Shown piece after piece: positions 26,701 to 33,592 of a DNA stretch of 64,000 nucleotides. Made by a program: the position numbers and the translations under genes. This DNA comes from Rothia nasisuis (GTDB lineage Bacteria > Actinomycetota > Actinomycetes > Actinomycetales > Micrococcaceae): NCBI RefSeq assembly GCF_928381405.1, contig NZ_CAKMSB010000004.1, positions 206,032-270,031 of the forward strand, written 5' to 3'. Each line of letters starts with the position of its first letter. Position 1 is the first letter of the stretch. The notes beneath the pieces were generated by a model, which was not told the DNA's origin, did no database searches, and saw only the letters and a list, made by a program, of their open reading frames with translations.

Positions 26701-27927
26701 ACGGCTATCTGTATACCGGCGCTGACTCAGCACACCACGGTAGAGCCGTTCAAATACTTTGGCGTAGGCCGTCAAGACCTGAGGCTGGCAACTCCCCCTG
26801 GGAGCAACTAATGTCACTTCATGCCCCCGGCCGGCAGTAGCGCGCACATCAACGGTTAAGATGTCAGTGGGACCATCCCACAGTGGCTCTGCCTTTCCCA
26901 CCGCTTGCCCAAAGGAAAGTTCAGTATTAAAGGGAACAATATTAAGGGAAATATCGGCAAAAGGTAGATGGGCGGCCATAGCCCGGTCACGGCGAATGTG
27001 CTCCTTCCGGTACCCCTGGTACGCGCTCATTAACCTCCACTGATTCTGCACGTTCTGAAGGCTCTCTGCTACCGATACGTCTGGTGCGAACTTGACGCGC
27101 ATGGGGAGCTCGTTCTGCACGGTGCAAGCAGTCTGCGCCAGTGCCGCAGTGGTTCGTGCCGCCATGTGCACACCAATCACTACTTCGTCTTTACGGTTTG
27201 CTGCCTGGGCAAGCAAACCTGTAGCTAAAGCAAGGTGCGCGGGCGAGAGAGTCTCGTGGTACATTCCAGCAGGCTCACGCACACTCGCGTAGCTTTCACG
27301 AGCTGCGGCAAGAGGTAGGGTGTCTTCGGTCGGTTTCTGAGAGGCCCAGTAGTCGCGGGCTTCTGCACTCGCTCCAGACAAAGCGTCCTGCAAGGCTTGC
27401 CTGTAGCTCGCAACATGATCGGTAGCAGCTATAGGTGGTTCTTGCCCACCGATGAGAGCCTCGTAGGTTTCTGAAATGTGTTGCGCCACTACCGCAAATC
27501 CATACCCATCTAAAGCAATGTGGTGAACGCGCAAAAACCAGCAAAACTCCTCTGCTCCTACATGGAACAGAAAGGCGTGAGAAACCAGGCTCTCGCAGTC
27601 ATCAAAGGGGCTTTGTAGCGCCTGCTGGATCACAGCATCTACTTCGGCCTCAGGGTCTCCATGCTCTCGCAGGTTGTAGAGGACGCACCGTGCGGGCTTC
27701 CCTACCACTGTATGCGGGAACTCGTCCCCTCCCCTGTCAAGTCGCAAACGCAAGGCGGGTAGGGAGGCCAAAACCAGGTCAGCGGCTTGGCACCAGGCAT
27801 CAGGGTTAAGCGGGCCGCGCACCCGTATCATTTCAGCAACCCCATATACCGCAGGATCATCTAGTTGTTGCTGTGAAAGCCATATCGCCTGTTGAGCTTC
27901 TGTCATAGGGAAACGCAGAGTATTCAT
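20764..27927 (-). CDS. dhbF: Dimodular catechol siderophore NRPS (C-A-T-C-A-T-TE), DhbF-like
   Basis: 2387 residues, the size of bacillibactin synthetase DhbF and almost twice EntF. Domains: C1 about 1-420 (HHIALDG 135-141), A1 about 440-935 (FTSGTTGTPKG, D641...K927), T1 with Ser984 in LGGNSLS, C2 about 1045-1475 (HHIAVDG 1171-1177), A2 about 1510-2025 (FTSGSTGRPKG), T2 with Ser2073 in LGGHSML, and a thioesterase about 2130-2387 (GWSLG with Ser2208, Asp2235, His2358). There is no epimerase or cyclisation domain. The A2 pocket reads DFWNVGMVHK, the threonine code. A1 reads DSSDIGSVEK, not the glycine code of DhbF; Asp683 and Glu744 suggest a cationic residue. The predicted product is an oligomer of DHB-X-Thr closed through Thr hydroxyls. 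No MbtH-like protein is encoded in the window. Confidence 0.95.
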   Translation of the reverse strand: MNTLRFPMTEAQQAIWLSQQQLDDPAVYGVAEMIRVRGPLNPDAWCQAADLVLASLPALRLRLDRGGDEFPHTVVGKPARCVLYNLREHGDPEAEVDAVIQQALQSPFDDCESLVSHAFLFHVGAEEFCWFLRVHHIALDGYGFAVVAQHISETYEALIGGQEPPIAATDHVASYRQALQDALSGASAEARDYWASQKPTEDTLPLAAARESYASVREPAGMYHETLSPAHLALATGLLAQAANRKDEVVIGVHMAARTTAALAQTACTVQNELPMRVKFAPDVSVAESLQNVQNQWRLMSAYQGYRKEHIRRDRAMAAHLPFADISLNIVPFNTELSFGQAVGKAEPLWDGPTDILTVDVRATAGRGHEVTLVAPRGSCQPQVLTAYAKVFERLYRGVLSQRRYTDSRALSSLSLTDRLPQVPAETTDEMHYLSRFLERFKGKTPVLYAPDRVLTGDQVQRYIVALARLLGAATTPQKRVLLLLERSIWAVIAPLAALYSGHTFIPCDTSWPKNRVRDLVEQVQPDIVLTLQNTVDKYGCQEFLSQVKTVITLDNYHVQQALANYTLQSTGELAEPRPDDIAYILFTSGTTGTPKGVMVRYRNLENYVRTLAEEYLPRVYAASGQQRPHRFVHEHSFAFDSSLSPLGFFMLGHALYLPDTNTLRDPRAHRDYLLGHCIDGIDISPVMLQELLCVGLECDQGKPGPSTIIIGGDACPESLWDYLHTRPHLNAINSYGPTENTVEATFAVIADYEQPTIGTSSPRQFALVTTSWGQACPVGFPGELWLGGASVSAGYLDLPEETAARFIETDAGSMYRSGDLVREEHDGRYTLLGRIDSQLSLNGVRIEGQEVELALCAQPEVAQAVVLVRDDGAGERLVGYVVVEPEYQNPAFSDELRHRLMDSLPVAHVPAVLVPLTSLPLTDRGKVDRSRLPAPGALGHTGRKGAELSVEEHLVAEIYAECTSVPLDHVSSETTLFSLGGNSLSAMRTVSQLHDLGYTGVNLTHLFADSSVASVGALCAENPPQLLGVAQEKTSLPSKSDEVLTSAQKRIWFIDRAEGASALYTVPLIFDIPAQDFDQERCEHALLDVLQSYPSLGSLYRIDQQGEVRLHRLDAADIRRRFRVHPVEYLTDAREQVNRLGVVIDVSQDLPLQAFVSSAGAAARLILIFHHIAVDGWALSAFTRIFARAYAQHATDSRLTEVLPLSATPEVANTTEEDLQWWKKYAQALPAVLDLPSDRPRPQERNHSGGEVRARMPVELASLLKQQAQNLGATPFMLLQGFTSMLLTRCGAGNDIALGTVIANRSTPQEEAAITFAANTVLTRVDTSGNPRFEELIQRIKMNTTQLLAHAHVPFDEVVNAVNPVRSTAYHPLFQVMVIEQNIEQEAWQITPGHSVTPYTVGTGTSKFDLTFEFSTVHTGSEAETREVRLEYATDIFDAETAQRILRWLLELVEVTLKKPDIKLWDRPLDQAGVHSAHREAQRMLTYRLQQHEQNTDELTGAAALADDRSLSEHLEKLLTQHADRRALIDVQPDGARKEVTYRQLDDQSRLVRDYLWSQGLGPGNRVALLVPRSSQQIAAVIGAVRAGVTYVPLDPEYPLSRLSIILQDAEVSAILHHRAPVLQELDSQLIDHCALVDLEKISPCHGGLEAPKITADTPAYIIFTSGSTGRPKGVVIPQRNVLRLLASTDHWFGASPVDTWALFHSYAFDFAVWEMFGALLTGGSLVLVPHDLSRSPQEFGQLLSRENVTILNQTPSAFSQLVILDEQTPLDLPSLRAVVLGGEAMDLPMVHRWQQNHPSTECQVINMYGITETTVHVTYQVVTETSSGTSPVGEPIPDLSVYLLDEGGHPVPDGITGEICVGGAGLAQGYWGREDLTAQKFVDDPFARAALATLPHNGLKITGAPKMYRSGDLAVRLPDGTLDFRGRADRQVQLRGFRIELGEVETAALSYPAAQDSFARVIGRSERDKRLLLYMVVPSTEQADSAAVRKYLAAILPAYMVPSSIIFMEKLPLTVNGKLDVDALPLPLLKTSGARPPGSELEGQLHSCFTQVLGIESCSVEDSFFDLGGHSMLAVELVAAIEKATGHSLRVGTVMRSPSIELLADALERDATGTKEDLQVLIPLQRSEGPSPYGAIYCLHPAGGLSWCYSSLTQHVPAAIPIWGLQARGVLEPGQQPGSLADMAEDYLNEIRRVHPGGPIHIIGWSLGGMVAQVLAHRALTAGLDLGVVALLDAYPSEAETGVGEPPLEDAVSAVLAMSGLEDEVLAGDFTLAALQGALKEHASPMAGLPAEIIEALTLTYRNTAKILREYAHPALAADVLFFQATRAGVGPDHDPHEWDRFIKGSLTVYPIDCTHREMTQALPISTIAARIVAKVTNNEAAPGR

Positions 27928-27968
27928 AGAAAACGTGCATCCTTGCCATAGTCGAGGGCAAAAGGGAA

Positions 27969-28018
27969 AACCAGGCGGTGTGGGAGCAAGGGGAGCCTTA
28001 CCCCAGCACCGCCTGGTT
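27969..28018 (-). terminator. Terminator between fepB-like gene and NRPS
   Basis: AACCAGGCGGTGTGGG (27969-27984) pairs with CCCAGCACCGCCTGGTT (28002-28018), with one mismatch. On the minus strand it is followed by TTTTCCCTTTT. It lies 14 nt past the fepB-like stop and about 40 nt before the NRPS start, so it could separate uptake from synthesis or act as a partial attenuator. Confidence 0.75.
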
Positions 28019-28032
28019 ATTCTTGGGGGAGG

Positions 28033-29073
28033 CTAGCTCTGAGAGAAGGTTTCTTCGAGTGAGTCAAGCATGATTTGTGCAGAGTAGTAATCCAGGCGGA
28101 AGGTCTCACCGGGGGTGGTGTAGATCTTTCCAGCTGTCACGGCCGCTGATGTGCTGAAGGCCTGTTCGTTTTCTAGTGCTTCACGGGCCGTGTCGTCGGC
28201 AGCAACCGCGATCCAGTTCTCACCCAGTAGGCCTTTCTGGACGTTTTCTAGTGACAGGTTCACGATATCTTTTCGGTCTGCCCCCATGGACGTATCGCCC
28301 TTCACCTCATCGGGGATTTCAGCCATGGTGAAGCCTAGAGAGGTGAGAAGCTGAACTTGAGGGGCGTCCTCAGTCAGCGCCGCGGCACCTGAGCCGTCAC
28401 CAAAGATGATGAAGGCTGATGTGGTACCTTCAGGTACTTCGATAGCGTTTTTTACTTCTTCAACCCGCTGGTCATAGTCAGAGATTACTTTCTCAGCATT
28501 TTCCTCGTAGCCGGTTGCCTCAGCGATTTTACGGGTCACCTCTTGCCAGGAGGCACCGGAGTAATCAATCACAAGTACAGGAGCGATTTTACGTAGTTGG
28601 TCTACGCTATCCATCACTGAATCACCGCTGTTCTTTGATACAACGATGAGATCTGGTGCGTACTCAGCAACTTTCTCAAGGTTAGGTGAGCTATTTTCGT
28701 AGAGCTTTTCGACCCCTGCTGCCTTGGCTTCTTCACTCCACTGGGTAAAGAAACCTTGGTCATCGCTTAGTTCAGGGACGTTGGGCGCTGTCGCAGCAGA
28801 GGCGACTACCGGGGCACCTACTGCCAGTAGACTACCCGTCAATGTGGTTGAGGTTGAAACGATTTTCTGGGGCTGTGCTTCAAGGGTCAGTTCACCGTCA
28901 TCCGTTTGGATGGTCCGCGGCCACTGGTCGGTTGACCCGCTTACCACGCTCGGTGAGCTACCGGAAGAAGCTGAGTCACCTGCTGACGAGCACCCGGTAG
29001 CGGTGAGTCCAAGTAGGGTAGCCATAAAGGCAATGATGAGAAACCGTAGGCGGTGTATGAAGGGGGTCTTCAT
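28033..29073 (-). CDS. Ferric siderophore-binding lipoprotein (FepB-like)
   Basis: A 346-residue solute-binding protein of the TroA/FepB fold (peripla_BP_2). The signal peptide has lipobox LTATGC, so Cys28 would be lipidated and the protein anchored outside the membrane. The single long linking helix region and blocks KIVSTSTTLTGSLLAVG, PDLIVVSKNSGD and GADRKDIVNLSLENVQ are typical. It follows the ATPase gene by 15 nt in the order permease-permease-ATPase-binding protein. Substrate is inferred from the cluster to be the ferric catechol made here. Confidence 0.9.
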   Translation of the reverse strand: MKTPFIHRLRFLIIAFMATLLGLTATGCSSAGDSASSGSSPSVVSGSTDQWPRTIQTDDGELTLEAQPQKIVSTSTTLTGSLLAVGAPVVASAATAPNVPELSDDQGFFTQWSEEAKAAGVEKLYENSSPNLEKVAEYAPDLIVVSKNSGDSVMDSVDQLRKIAPVLVIDYSGASWQEVTRKIAEATGYEENAEKVISDYDQRVEEVKNAIEVPEGTTSAFIIFGDGSGAAALTEDAPQVQLLTSLGFTMAEIPDEVKGDTSMGADRKDIVNLSLENVQKGLLGENWIAVAADDTAREALENEQAFSTSAAVTAGKIYTTPGETFRLDYYSAQIMLDSLEETFSQS

Positions 29074-29088
29074 ATGTTTCCTTTCAGA

Positions 29089-29907
29089 TTAGGTGTTGGA
29101 AGAAGCCGGTGAGGTTGAGTAGCTCCCCGACTCGAGGGGTATGACTAGGGGCGTACCAGAGACCGGATCTTCGATAATTCTGGTGCGTAACCCAAAGACT
29201 TTCTCGACGGTGTCTTCTGTGACAACGTCATGCGCGGGGCCTTGAGCTAGCACCGCACCATCGTTCATTGCTATGAGGTGGGTAGCGTAGCGTACCGCCT
29301 GGTTGAGGTCGTGCAATACGGCCACGATGGTGCGGTTTTCTTCTCTGTGAAGTTTTTTGCACAGCTCAAGAATTTCAATCTGATGTCTCAGATCTAAAAA
29401 TGTGGTGGGCTCATCGAGCAGAATAGTCTCGGTGTCTTGGGCGAGAACCATTGCAATCCAGACACGTTGCTGCTGGCCGCCGGAGAGTTCATCGATGTGC
29501 CGGTGTTGAAGTTCAGCGATTTTGGTGAGTTCCATGGCCTTTTCAACGGCAGCGTAGTCAGCGCTACTCCACTGCCGGATGATGCTTTGGTGGGGAGCAC
29601 GCCCTCTTGCCACAAGATCTCGTACCACCATCTTTTCTGGGGCGATCGCGTTTTGTGAGAGGAACCCTACAGACCGGGCCACCTCTTTGCTTTTCAGCGA
29701 GTGTAGGTCGCGCTGGTCAAGCGTAATGGTGCCTTCAGTTGGTCTAATGATGCGGGCGAGCGATTTAAGAAGCGTTGACTTTCCGCAGGCGTTCGCTCCC
29801 ACGATAACCGTAAATTCTTGTGCGGGTACTCTCAGCGTGAGGCCCTTGGAAATGACGCGTTGATCGTAGGCCAGGGTGACGTTATTGATTTCAAAGCGTG
29901 CGTGCAC
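29089..29907 (-). CDS. Ferric siderophore ABC transporter ATPase (FepC-like)
   Basis: 272 residues. Walker A is GANACGKSTLLKS, the Q-loop is VGFLSQNAIAP, the ABC signature is LSGGQQQRVWIAM, Walker B is TILLDEPTTFLD and the H-loop is AVLHDLNQA. Cys in place of the usual Gly in Walker A (NACGKST) is common in FecE/FepC proteins. The 5' end overlaps the end of the upstream permease by 17 nt. A Ser/Thr-rich tail of about 15 residues is not conserved in the family. Confidence 0.93.
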   Translation of the reverse strand: MHARFEINNVTLAYDQRVISKGLTLRVPAQEFTVIVGANACGKSTLLKSLARIIRPTEGTITLDQRDLHSLKSKEVARSVGFLSQNAIAPEKMVVRDLVARGRAPHQSIIRQWSSADYAAVEKAMELTKIAELQHRHIDELSGGQQQRVWIAMVLAQDTETILLDEPTTFLDLRHQIEILELCKKLHREENRTIVAVLHDLNQAVRYATHLIAMNDGAVLAQGPAHDVVTEDTVEKVFGLRTRIIEDPVSGTPLVIPLESGSYSTSPASSNT

Positions 29908-30967
29908 TGTTTTTTCTCGCTTCCATTACCAGAAGGGCCATGAAGTAAAAGCCGCCGACCGCTGCGGTCACAATGCCAACCGGTAGGTTTTCAAAAAGAG
30001 ATTGACTCAGTAAATCTGCCCCCAGTAGGAGGAGGGCGCCGGTGAGACCCGATACTAAGAGTGGGGCGTTGGGTGTTTTGCTGATGCTACGTGCGATATG
30101 AGGGGCCAGCAGGGCGACGAATGAGATGGGCCCAGCGATGATGGTTGAAAAAGCAACGAGGGTGACGCCCAGGAGCACGAGCAGGCCCTGGCAGAGATTG
30201 AGGCGGACGCCTAGGACGGTGCTGAGTTCGGTTCCCAGCAACAGTAGGTCGAGAACGCGCTTAAAGAGCAGTGATGCGCATACAGTAACCCCAATACCAA
30301 TCATGCAGGGGCCTGCCACCTCCCAGCTGACTTTGGCTAGGGTTCCGGTGACTGCTTTCATCGCACCATAAGCTGTGTCTGTGTCTGCCTGCACTATAAG
30401 CCAGCGGTTAACTGAACCCAACATCGAGCTGATGGCAACGCCGCAGAGAATAAGACGTAACCGCCCAAAACCGCCCTGGGCTGCAAGCAGGTAGATAATG
30501 AGGCCTGAGCTAAGACCTCCCAGCAAGGAAAACGTGGTGATAGACGCCAGTGAGCTACCCATAACGATGACGCCGACCAAGATGCCTGTTTGCGCGCCCA
30601 TAGTAAAACCTATGAGGTCCGGGCTACCTAAAGGATTCTGAGTAATGGTTTGGAAGATGCTGCCAGATACACCTAGGGCGATACCTACTGTAATCGCAGC
30701 AAGTATTCTGGGTAGCCGCCACTCTATGACGATAAGTTCTTGCCCGGCGGTTGCTGCTCCTCTGAGCACCTCAATAACTTCACGGTGGGTTAGAGAGGAT
30801 CCGCCGATTCCTGCGCCGTAAATTCCAAGCGCGATTACTAGCAGGGTCAGCGCTACAGCGAGCAGGGTAGGGCGACGATCTAGGAGGAGGCTGTATTCCC
30901 CTGCCCTCAGCCAAAAATGGCGGGCAGAACCTTTCTTTTTCATGTTCTGGGTGGAGGGTACAGTCAT
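29891..30967 (-). CDS. Ferric siderophore permease (FepG-like)
   Basis: A 358-residue FecCD/BtuC-type permease with about ten membrane segments. Family blocks ITVGIALGVSGSIFQTITQNPLGSPDLIGFTMGAQTG and the C-terminal VALLAPHIAR coupling region are present. It is the second permease gene, 3 nt after the first, and overlaps the ATPase gene, which supports an obligate heterodimer FepD-FepG-FepC2. Confidence 0.93.
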   Translation of the reverse strand: MTVPSTQNMKKKGSARHFWLRAGEYSLLLDRRPTLLAVALTLLVIALGIYGAGIGGSSLTHREVIEVLRGAATAGQELIVIEWRLPRILAAITVGIALGVSGSIFQTITQNPLGSPDLIGFTMGAQTGILVGVIVMGSSLASITTFSLLGGLSSGLIIYLLAAQGGFGRLRLILCGVAISSMLGSVNRWLIVQADTDTAYGAMKAVTGTLAKVSWEVAGPCMIGIGVTVCASLLFKRVLDLLLLGTELSTVLGVRLNLCQGLLVLLGVTLVAFSTIIAGPISFVALLAPHIARSISKTPNAPLLVSGLTGALLLLGADLLSQSLFENLPVGIVTAAVGGFYFMALLVMEARKNSARTL

Positions 30968-30970
30968 GGC

Positions 30971-32005
30971 TTACTTTGCGCCTTTCATGGTGAATACCAG
31001 GTAGAGCAAGACCGGGGAGCCCATAAAGGCAGTCAGCAAACCGACCTGCATCTCTGCCGGTCTCATGATGACTCGCCCCAACACGTCTGCGCTCAGTACC
31101 AGCACTGGGCCCATCACTGCGCACGCTGCGATAATCCAACCACGGCTCTCACCGATTAGAGCACCAGCGATGTAGGGGACCATCAAACCTACAAAGCTGA
31201 TGGGCCCGGCAGCGGCTGTTGCAGTTGCGCACAGCAGGGTCAGAGCGACTAGAGAGCAGGTGCGTGTGAGCGCTATATTTGTTCCCAGAGAGGTCGCTAT
31301 GTCATCGCCCAAAGCTAATGATGACAGCGCCGGGGCCATGAAGAGAATCAGGGTTAACCCCACGACGGTAGGCAACACCAGTGACCAGAGGGATACGTCG
31401 GTCCGTGTCAGCGCTCCTACGTCCCAAAACCGAAAAGCGTCGAAAACCTGAGGGTTGATAATGAGCAGGGCACTAATTACCCCGCCGCTGGCTGTTGAAA
31501 AGGCGATACCAGCAAGCACTAAGCGCAGAGGTGAGCCCGCTGTGATTCCGGTATGACCAATCAGGTAGACCAGGGCGCTGGCTGCAAGGGCTCCGAAGAA
31601 GGCTAAAAGGACCTGACTTGCGGTGCTGGTTGCAATCCCTACGGTTGCCCCTAAGACAATTGCTAGAGACGCCCCCGAATTAACGCCGAGTAGGCCCGGG
31701 TCTGCCAGGGGGTTGCGGGTAATAGCCTGCATGACGGCCCCAGCAACGGCTAGCGAGAGGCCAACCAAAATACCGATCAGCGTGCGGGTCTGGCGCATGC
31801 CGTTGATGATGTAGCTCTCATGTGATGCGTCTGGGTGCTGAAGATAGTGGATGACTTGGGTGAGGGGAATCGTTGAAGACCCCACCGCTAGGGACAGGGC
31901 AACGCAGCCCACCAGCAAGACACTGGATACAGCGATGACGAATATCCTTTTGGAGGTGGTGTGGCCCGCGAGATTGGGGTGACTATACATTTTGGGTGAG
32001 TACAT
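30971..32005 (-). CDS. Ferric siderophore permease (FepD-like)
   Basis: A 344-residue FecCD-type permease. The conserved stretch LAVAGAVMQAITRNPLADPG is at about residues 80-100 and the coupling helix segment SFVGLMVPYIAGALIG lies near the C-terminus. It is the first gene of the minus-strand transcript and faces the Fes-type esterase across a 68-nt region with two iron-box-like sites. The protein starts with a short polar N-terminus, then a membrane segment (IFVIAVSSVLLVGCVALSLA). Confidence 0.93.
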   Translation of the reverse strand: MYSPKMYSHPNLAGHTTSKRIFVIAVSSVLLVGCVALSLAVGSSTIPLTQVIHYLQHPDASHESYIINGMRQTRTLIGILVGLSLAVAGAVMQAITRNPLADPGLLGVNSGASLAIVLGATVGIATSTASQVLLAFFGALAASALVYLIGHTGITAGSPLRLVLAGIAFSTASGGVISALLIINPQVFDAFRFWDVGALTRTDVSLWSLVLPTVVGLTLILFMAPALSSLALGDDIATSLGTNIALTRTCSLVALTLLCATATAAAGPISFVGLMVPYIAGALIGESRGWIIAACAVMGPVLVLSADVLGRVIMRPAEMQVGLLTAFMGSPVLLYLVFTMKGAK

Positions 32006-32036
32006 TGAGGTGTGCTACCTGCCGAGTCACTAGAGA

Positions 32037-32070
32037 TTAGGTTAAACAACATTGATATTTAGGATATCCT
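32037..32070. promoter_or_regulatory. Two DtxR/IdeR-like iron boxes, fep/fes divergent promoter
   Basis: TTAGGTTAAACAACATTGA at 32037-32055 matches 12 of 19 positions of the DtxR/IdeR consensus, with a perfect left half. TTAGGATATCCTTAA around 32059-32073 contains the perfect palindrome AGGATATCCT. Both would repress fepDGCB and fes when iron is plentiful. The regulator is not in the window. Confidence 0.6.
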
Positions 32071-32073
32071 TAA

Positions 32074-33375
32074 ATGTGTATTAGGCAAATCAAACTTTTG
32101 AATGTTAACGGTTGCTACGTAATGATTGATACCCACACAGGCCGCCGAACTCTCAACCTGACTGCGATTCAACAGACAGAGTTCTGCCCACCTACACCGG
32201 CTCGCAAGGACGCCCCCCACCACCTCCCCCAGCAGGTACGTGAGCTACTGCGCACTGCAGGTAGCCACCCACTATCGGGCTTCTATACCGAAGCCGTAGA
32301 TACCCCAAACCAGCAGGCGCTGGTCATCGTTCTGAGCTGCTCAAGTGCAGACGAACAGGTAGTAGCGGTCTTTGACACCCTCACTCATATGCACAAACAT
32401 GACCTGGGGCCTTTCATCCTTACCCGGCATCACATCGAAGGCAGAGCAGTGCACTACGGCAGGTTTGTGATAGACGCAAACCTGCGATGCACCCTAGAGA
32501 GTATTCGCACCACAGAGCAAGAGCTGGCGGGGATAGCCACCAGGGCTCAGTGGAAAGGTTTTTTTGGCCGGGCCCAGCCCCTCTACCCCTTACTAGACAC
32601 AGGCCTTCGGCGCCAAGCCATCGTGGAACCCAGTGCTCTGGAGCTAGCAGACGCTTCAGCTCTCGCATTCCAGAGCTCCCACTCAGCCTTGCTGGCGGGG
32701 CTTGAGCCAGGCGAGTGCGTCCGGGTGGAGCTGTTCGCGCCCAATCGTGCGGATAAGCTACTCATCGTGTGTGATGGCCAGGTTTACTTGCAGAACTACC
32801 CGCTCTGGCCAGCGGTGTCGCACCTGAACCAGATTCTTTTTGCCTCGGCCCCCTGTGCGGTACTGTTTTTAGACCCCGCAGAGCAGCTTGAGCGAGACCG
32901 GTTCTTGGGGTGCGAAGGCTACCTGTCGCAGTGGCTCACTTCTACAGGGCTCCCCTGGGCAGGCACCCATATGCCCTTACCAGCAGCTGACCACTGTGTT
33001 ATCGCTGGTAGCTCGCTCGGTGGCTTGGCCGCAGCGCAGACAGTCAAGAACATCCCGGGCACAGTTGCCAAAGCAGTTGTTCAGTCTGGATCCTTCTGGT
33101 GGCATAAGCAAGAGGCCCCTGGAGAAGAAGGGGAGGTACTTCAGCAGTGGCTTGAAGCCCCGCTATCACCCACCATCGAGATATTTCACGAGGTGGGGCA
33201 TAACGAAGGCTATCTCTTGGGCTGGAACCTTACCTTTCACGAAGTTCTAACCGAGCGCACAGTCAACCATACCCACCGCATCTACAAGGGCGGTCACGAT
33301 TACGCCTGTTGGCGGCAGGGCATTGTAGATGCACTCACTCACTTTTTTGCGAGCGCGAAACTTCCTAACGCATAA
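32074..33375 (+). CDS. fes: Ferric enterobactin/bacillibactin-type esterase (Fes-like)
   Basis: 433 residues at most. An N-terminal immunoglobulin-like region typical of Fes precedes an esterase-D-like alpha/beta hydrolase. The nucleophile elbow is AGSSLGGLAAA (near residue 315) and the catalytic histidine lies in YKGGHDYACWRQG near the C-terminus, both matching Fes/BesA-type enzymes that hydrolyse the trilactone to release iron. The start is uncertain: ATG 32074 has AGGA nine nt before it but abuts a palindrome; ATG 32122 is the alternative. It is divergent from fepD, and its last 11 nt overlap the end of the carrier protein gene on the other strand. Confidence 0.88.
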   Translation: MCIRQIKLLNVNGCYVMIDTHTGRRTLNLTAIQQTEFCPPTPARKDAPHHLPQQVRELLRTAGSHPLSGFYTEAVDTPNQQALVIVLSCSSADEQVVAVFDTLTHMHKHDLGPFILTRHHIEGRAVHYGRFVIDANLRCTLESIRTTEQELAGIATRAQWKGFFGRAQPLYPLLDTGLRRQAIVEPSALELADASALAFQSSHSALLAGLEPGECVRVELFAPNRADKLLIVCDGQVYLQNYPLWPAVSHLNQILFASAPCAVLFLDPAEQLERDRFLGCEGYLSQWLTSTGLPWAGTHMPLPAADHCVIAGSSLGGLAAAQTVKNIPGTVAKAVVQSGSFWWHKQEAPGEEGEVLQQWLEAPLSPTIEIFHEVGHNEGYLLGWNLTFHEVLTERTVNHTHRIYKGGHDYACWRQGIVDALTHFFASAKLPNA

Positions 33376-33592
33376 GTTCTCGCAGACCGTTCACCGTTGA
33401 ATGAGCCAGGAAGGAGACGTAGTCGAGGCTGACGCCCTGGTCTTGGAGATCATCAATCAGCGCAAAGGCAGACATAGAATCGAGCCCCAGGGCAAAAAGA
33501 TCTCTGTCTGGTTCATCGAAGGCAAGCGCCAAGTTTTCTGGTTCTTTTAGGTAGTGAGCTAGTAGGTGGCGCAGGGTTTCTTGCTGAGTCAT
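33365..33592 (-). CDS. Free-standing aryl carrier protein
   Basis: A 75-residue carrier domain with phosphopantetheine site Ser39 in LFALGLDSMSAFALID. In E. coli and Bacillus this domain is the C-terminal part of EntB/DhbB; here the isochorismatase at 36239 ends without it. It overlaps the end of entE by ATGA, so the adenylating enzyme and its carrier are translationally coupled. It would hold 2,3-dihydroxybenzoate as a thioester for the first condensation domain of the NRPS. The PPTase at 35387 would install the arm. Confidence 0.9.
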   Translation of the reverse strand: MTQQETLRHLLAHYLKEPENLALAFDEPDRDLFALGLDSMSAFALIDDLQDQGVSLDYVSFLAHSTVNGLRELMR

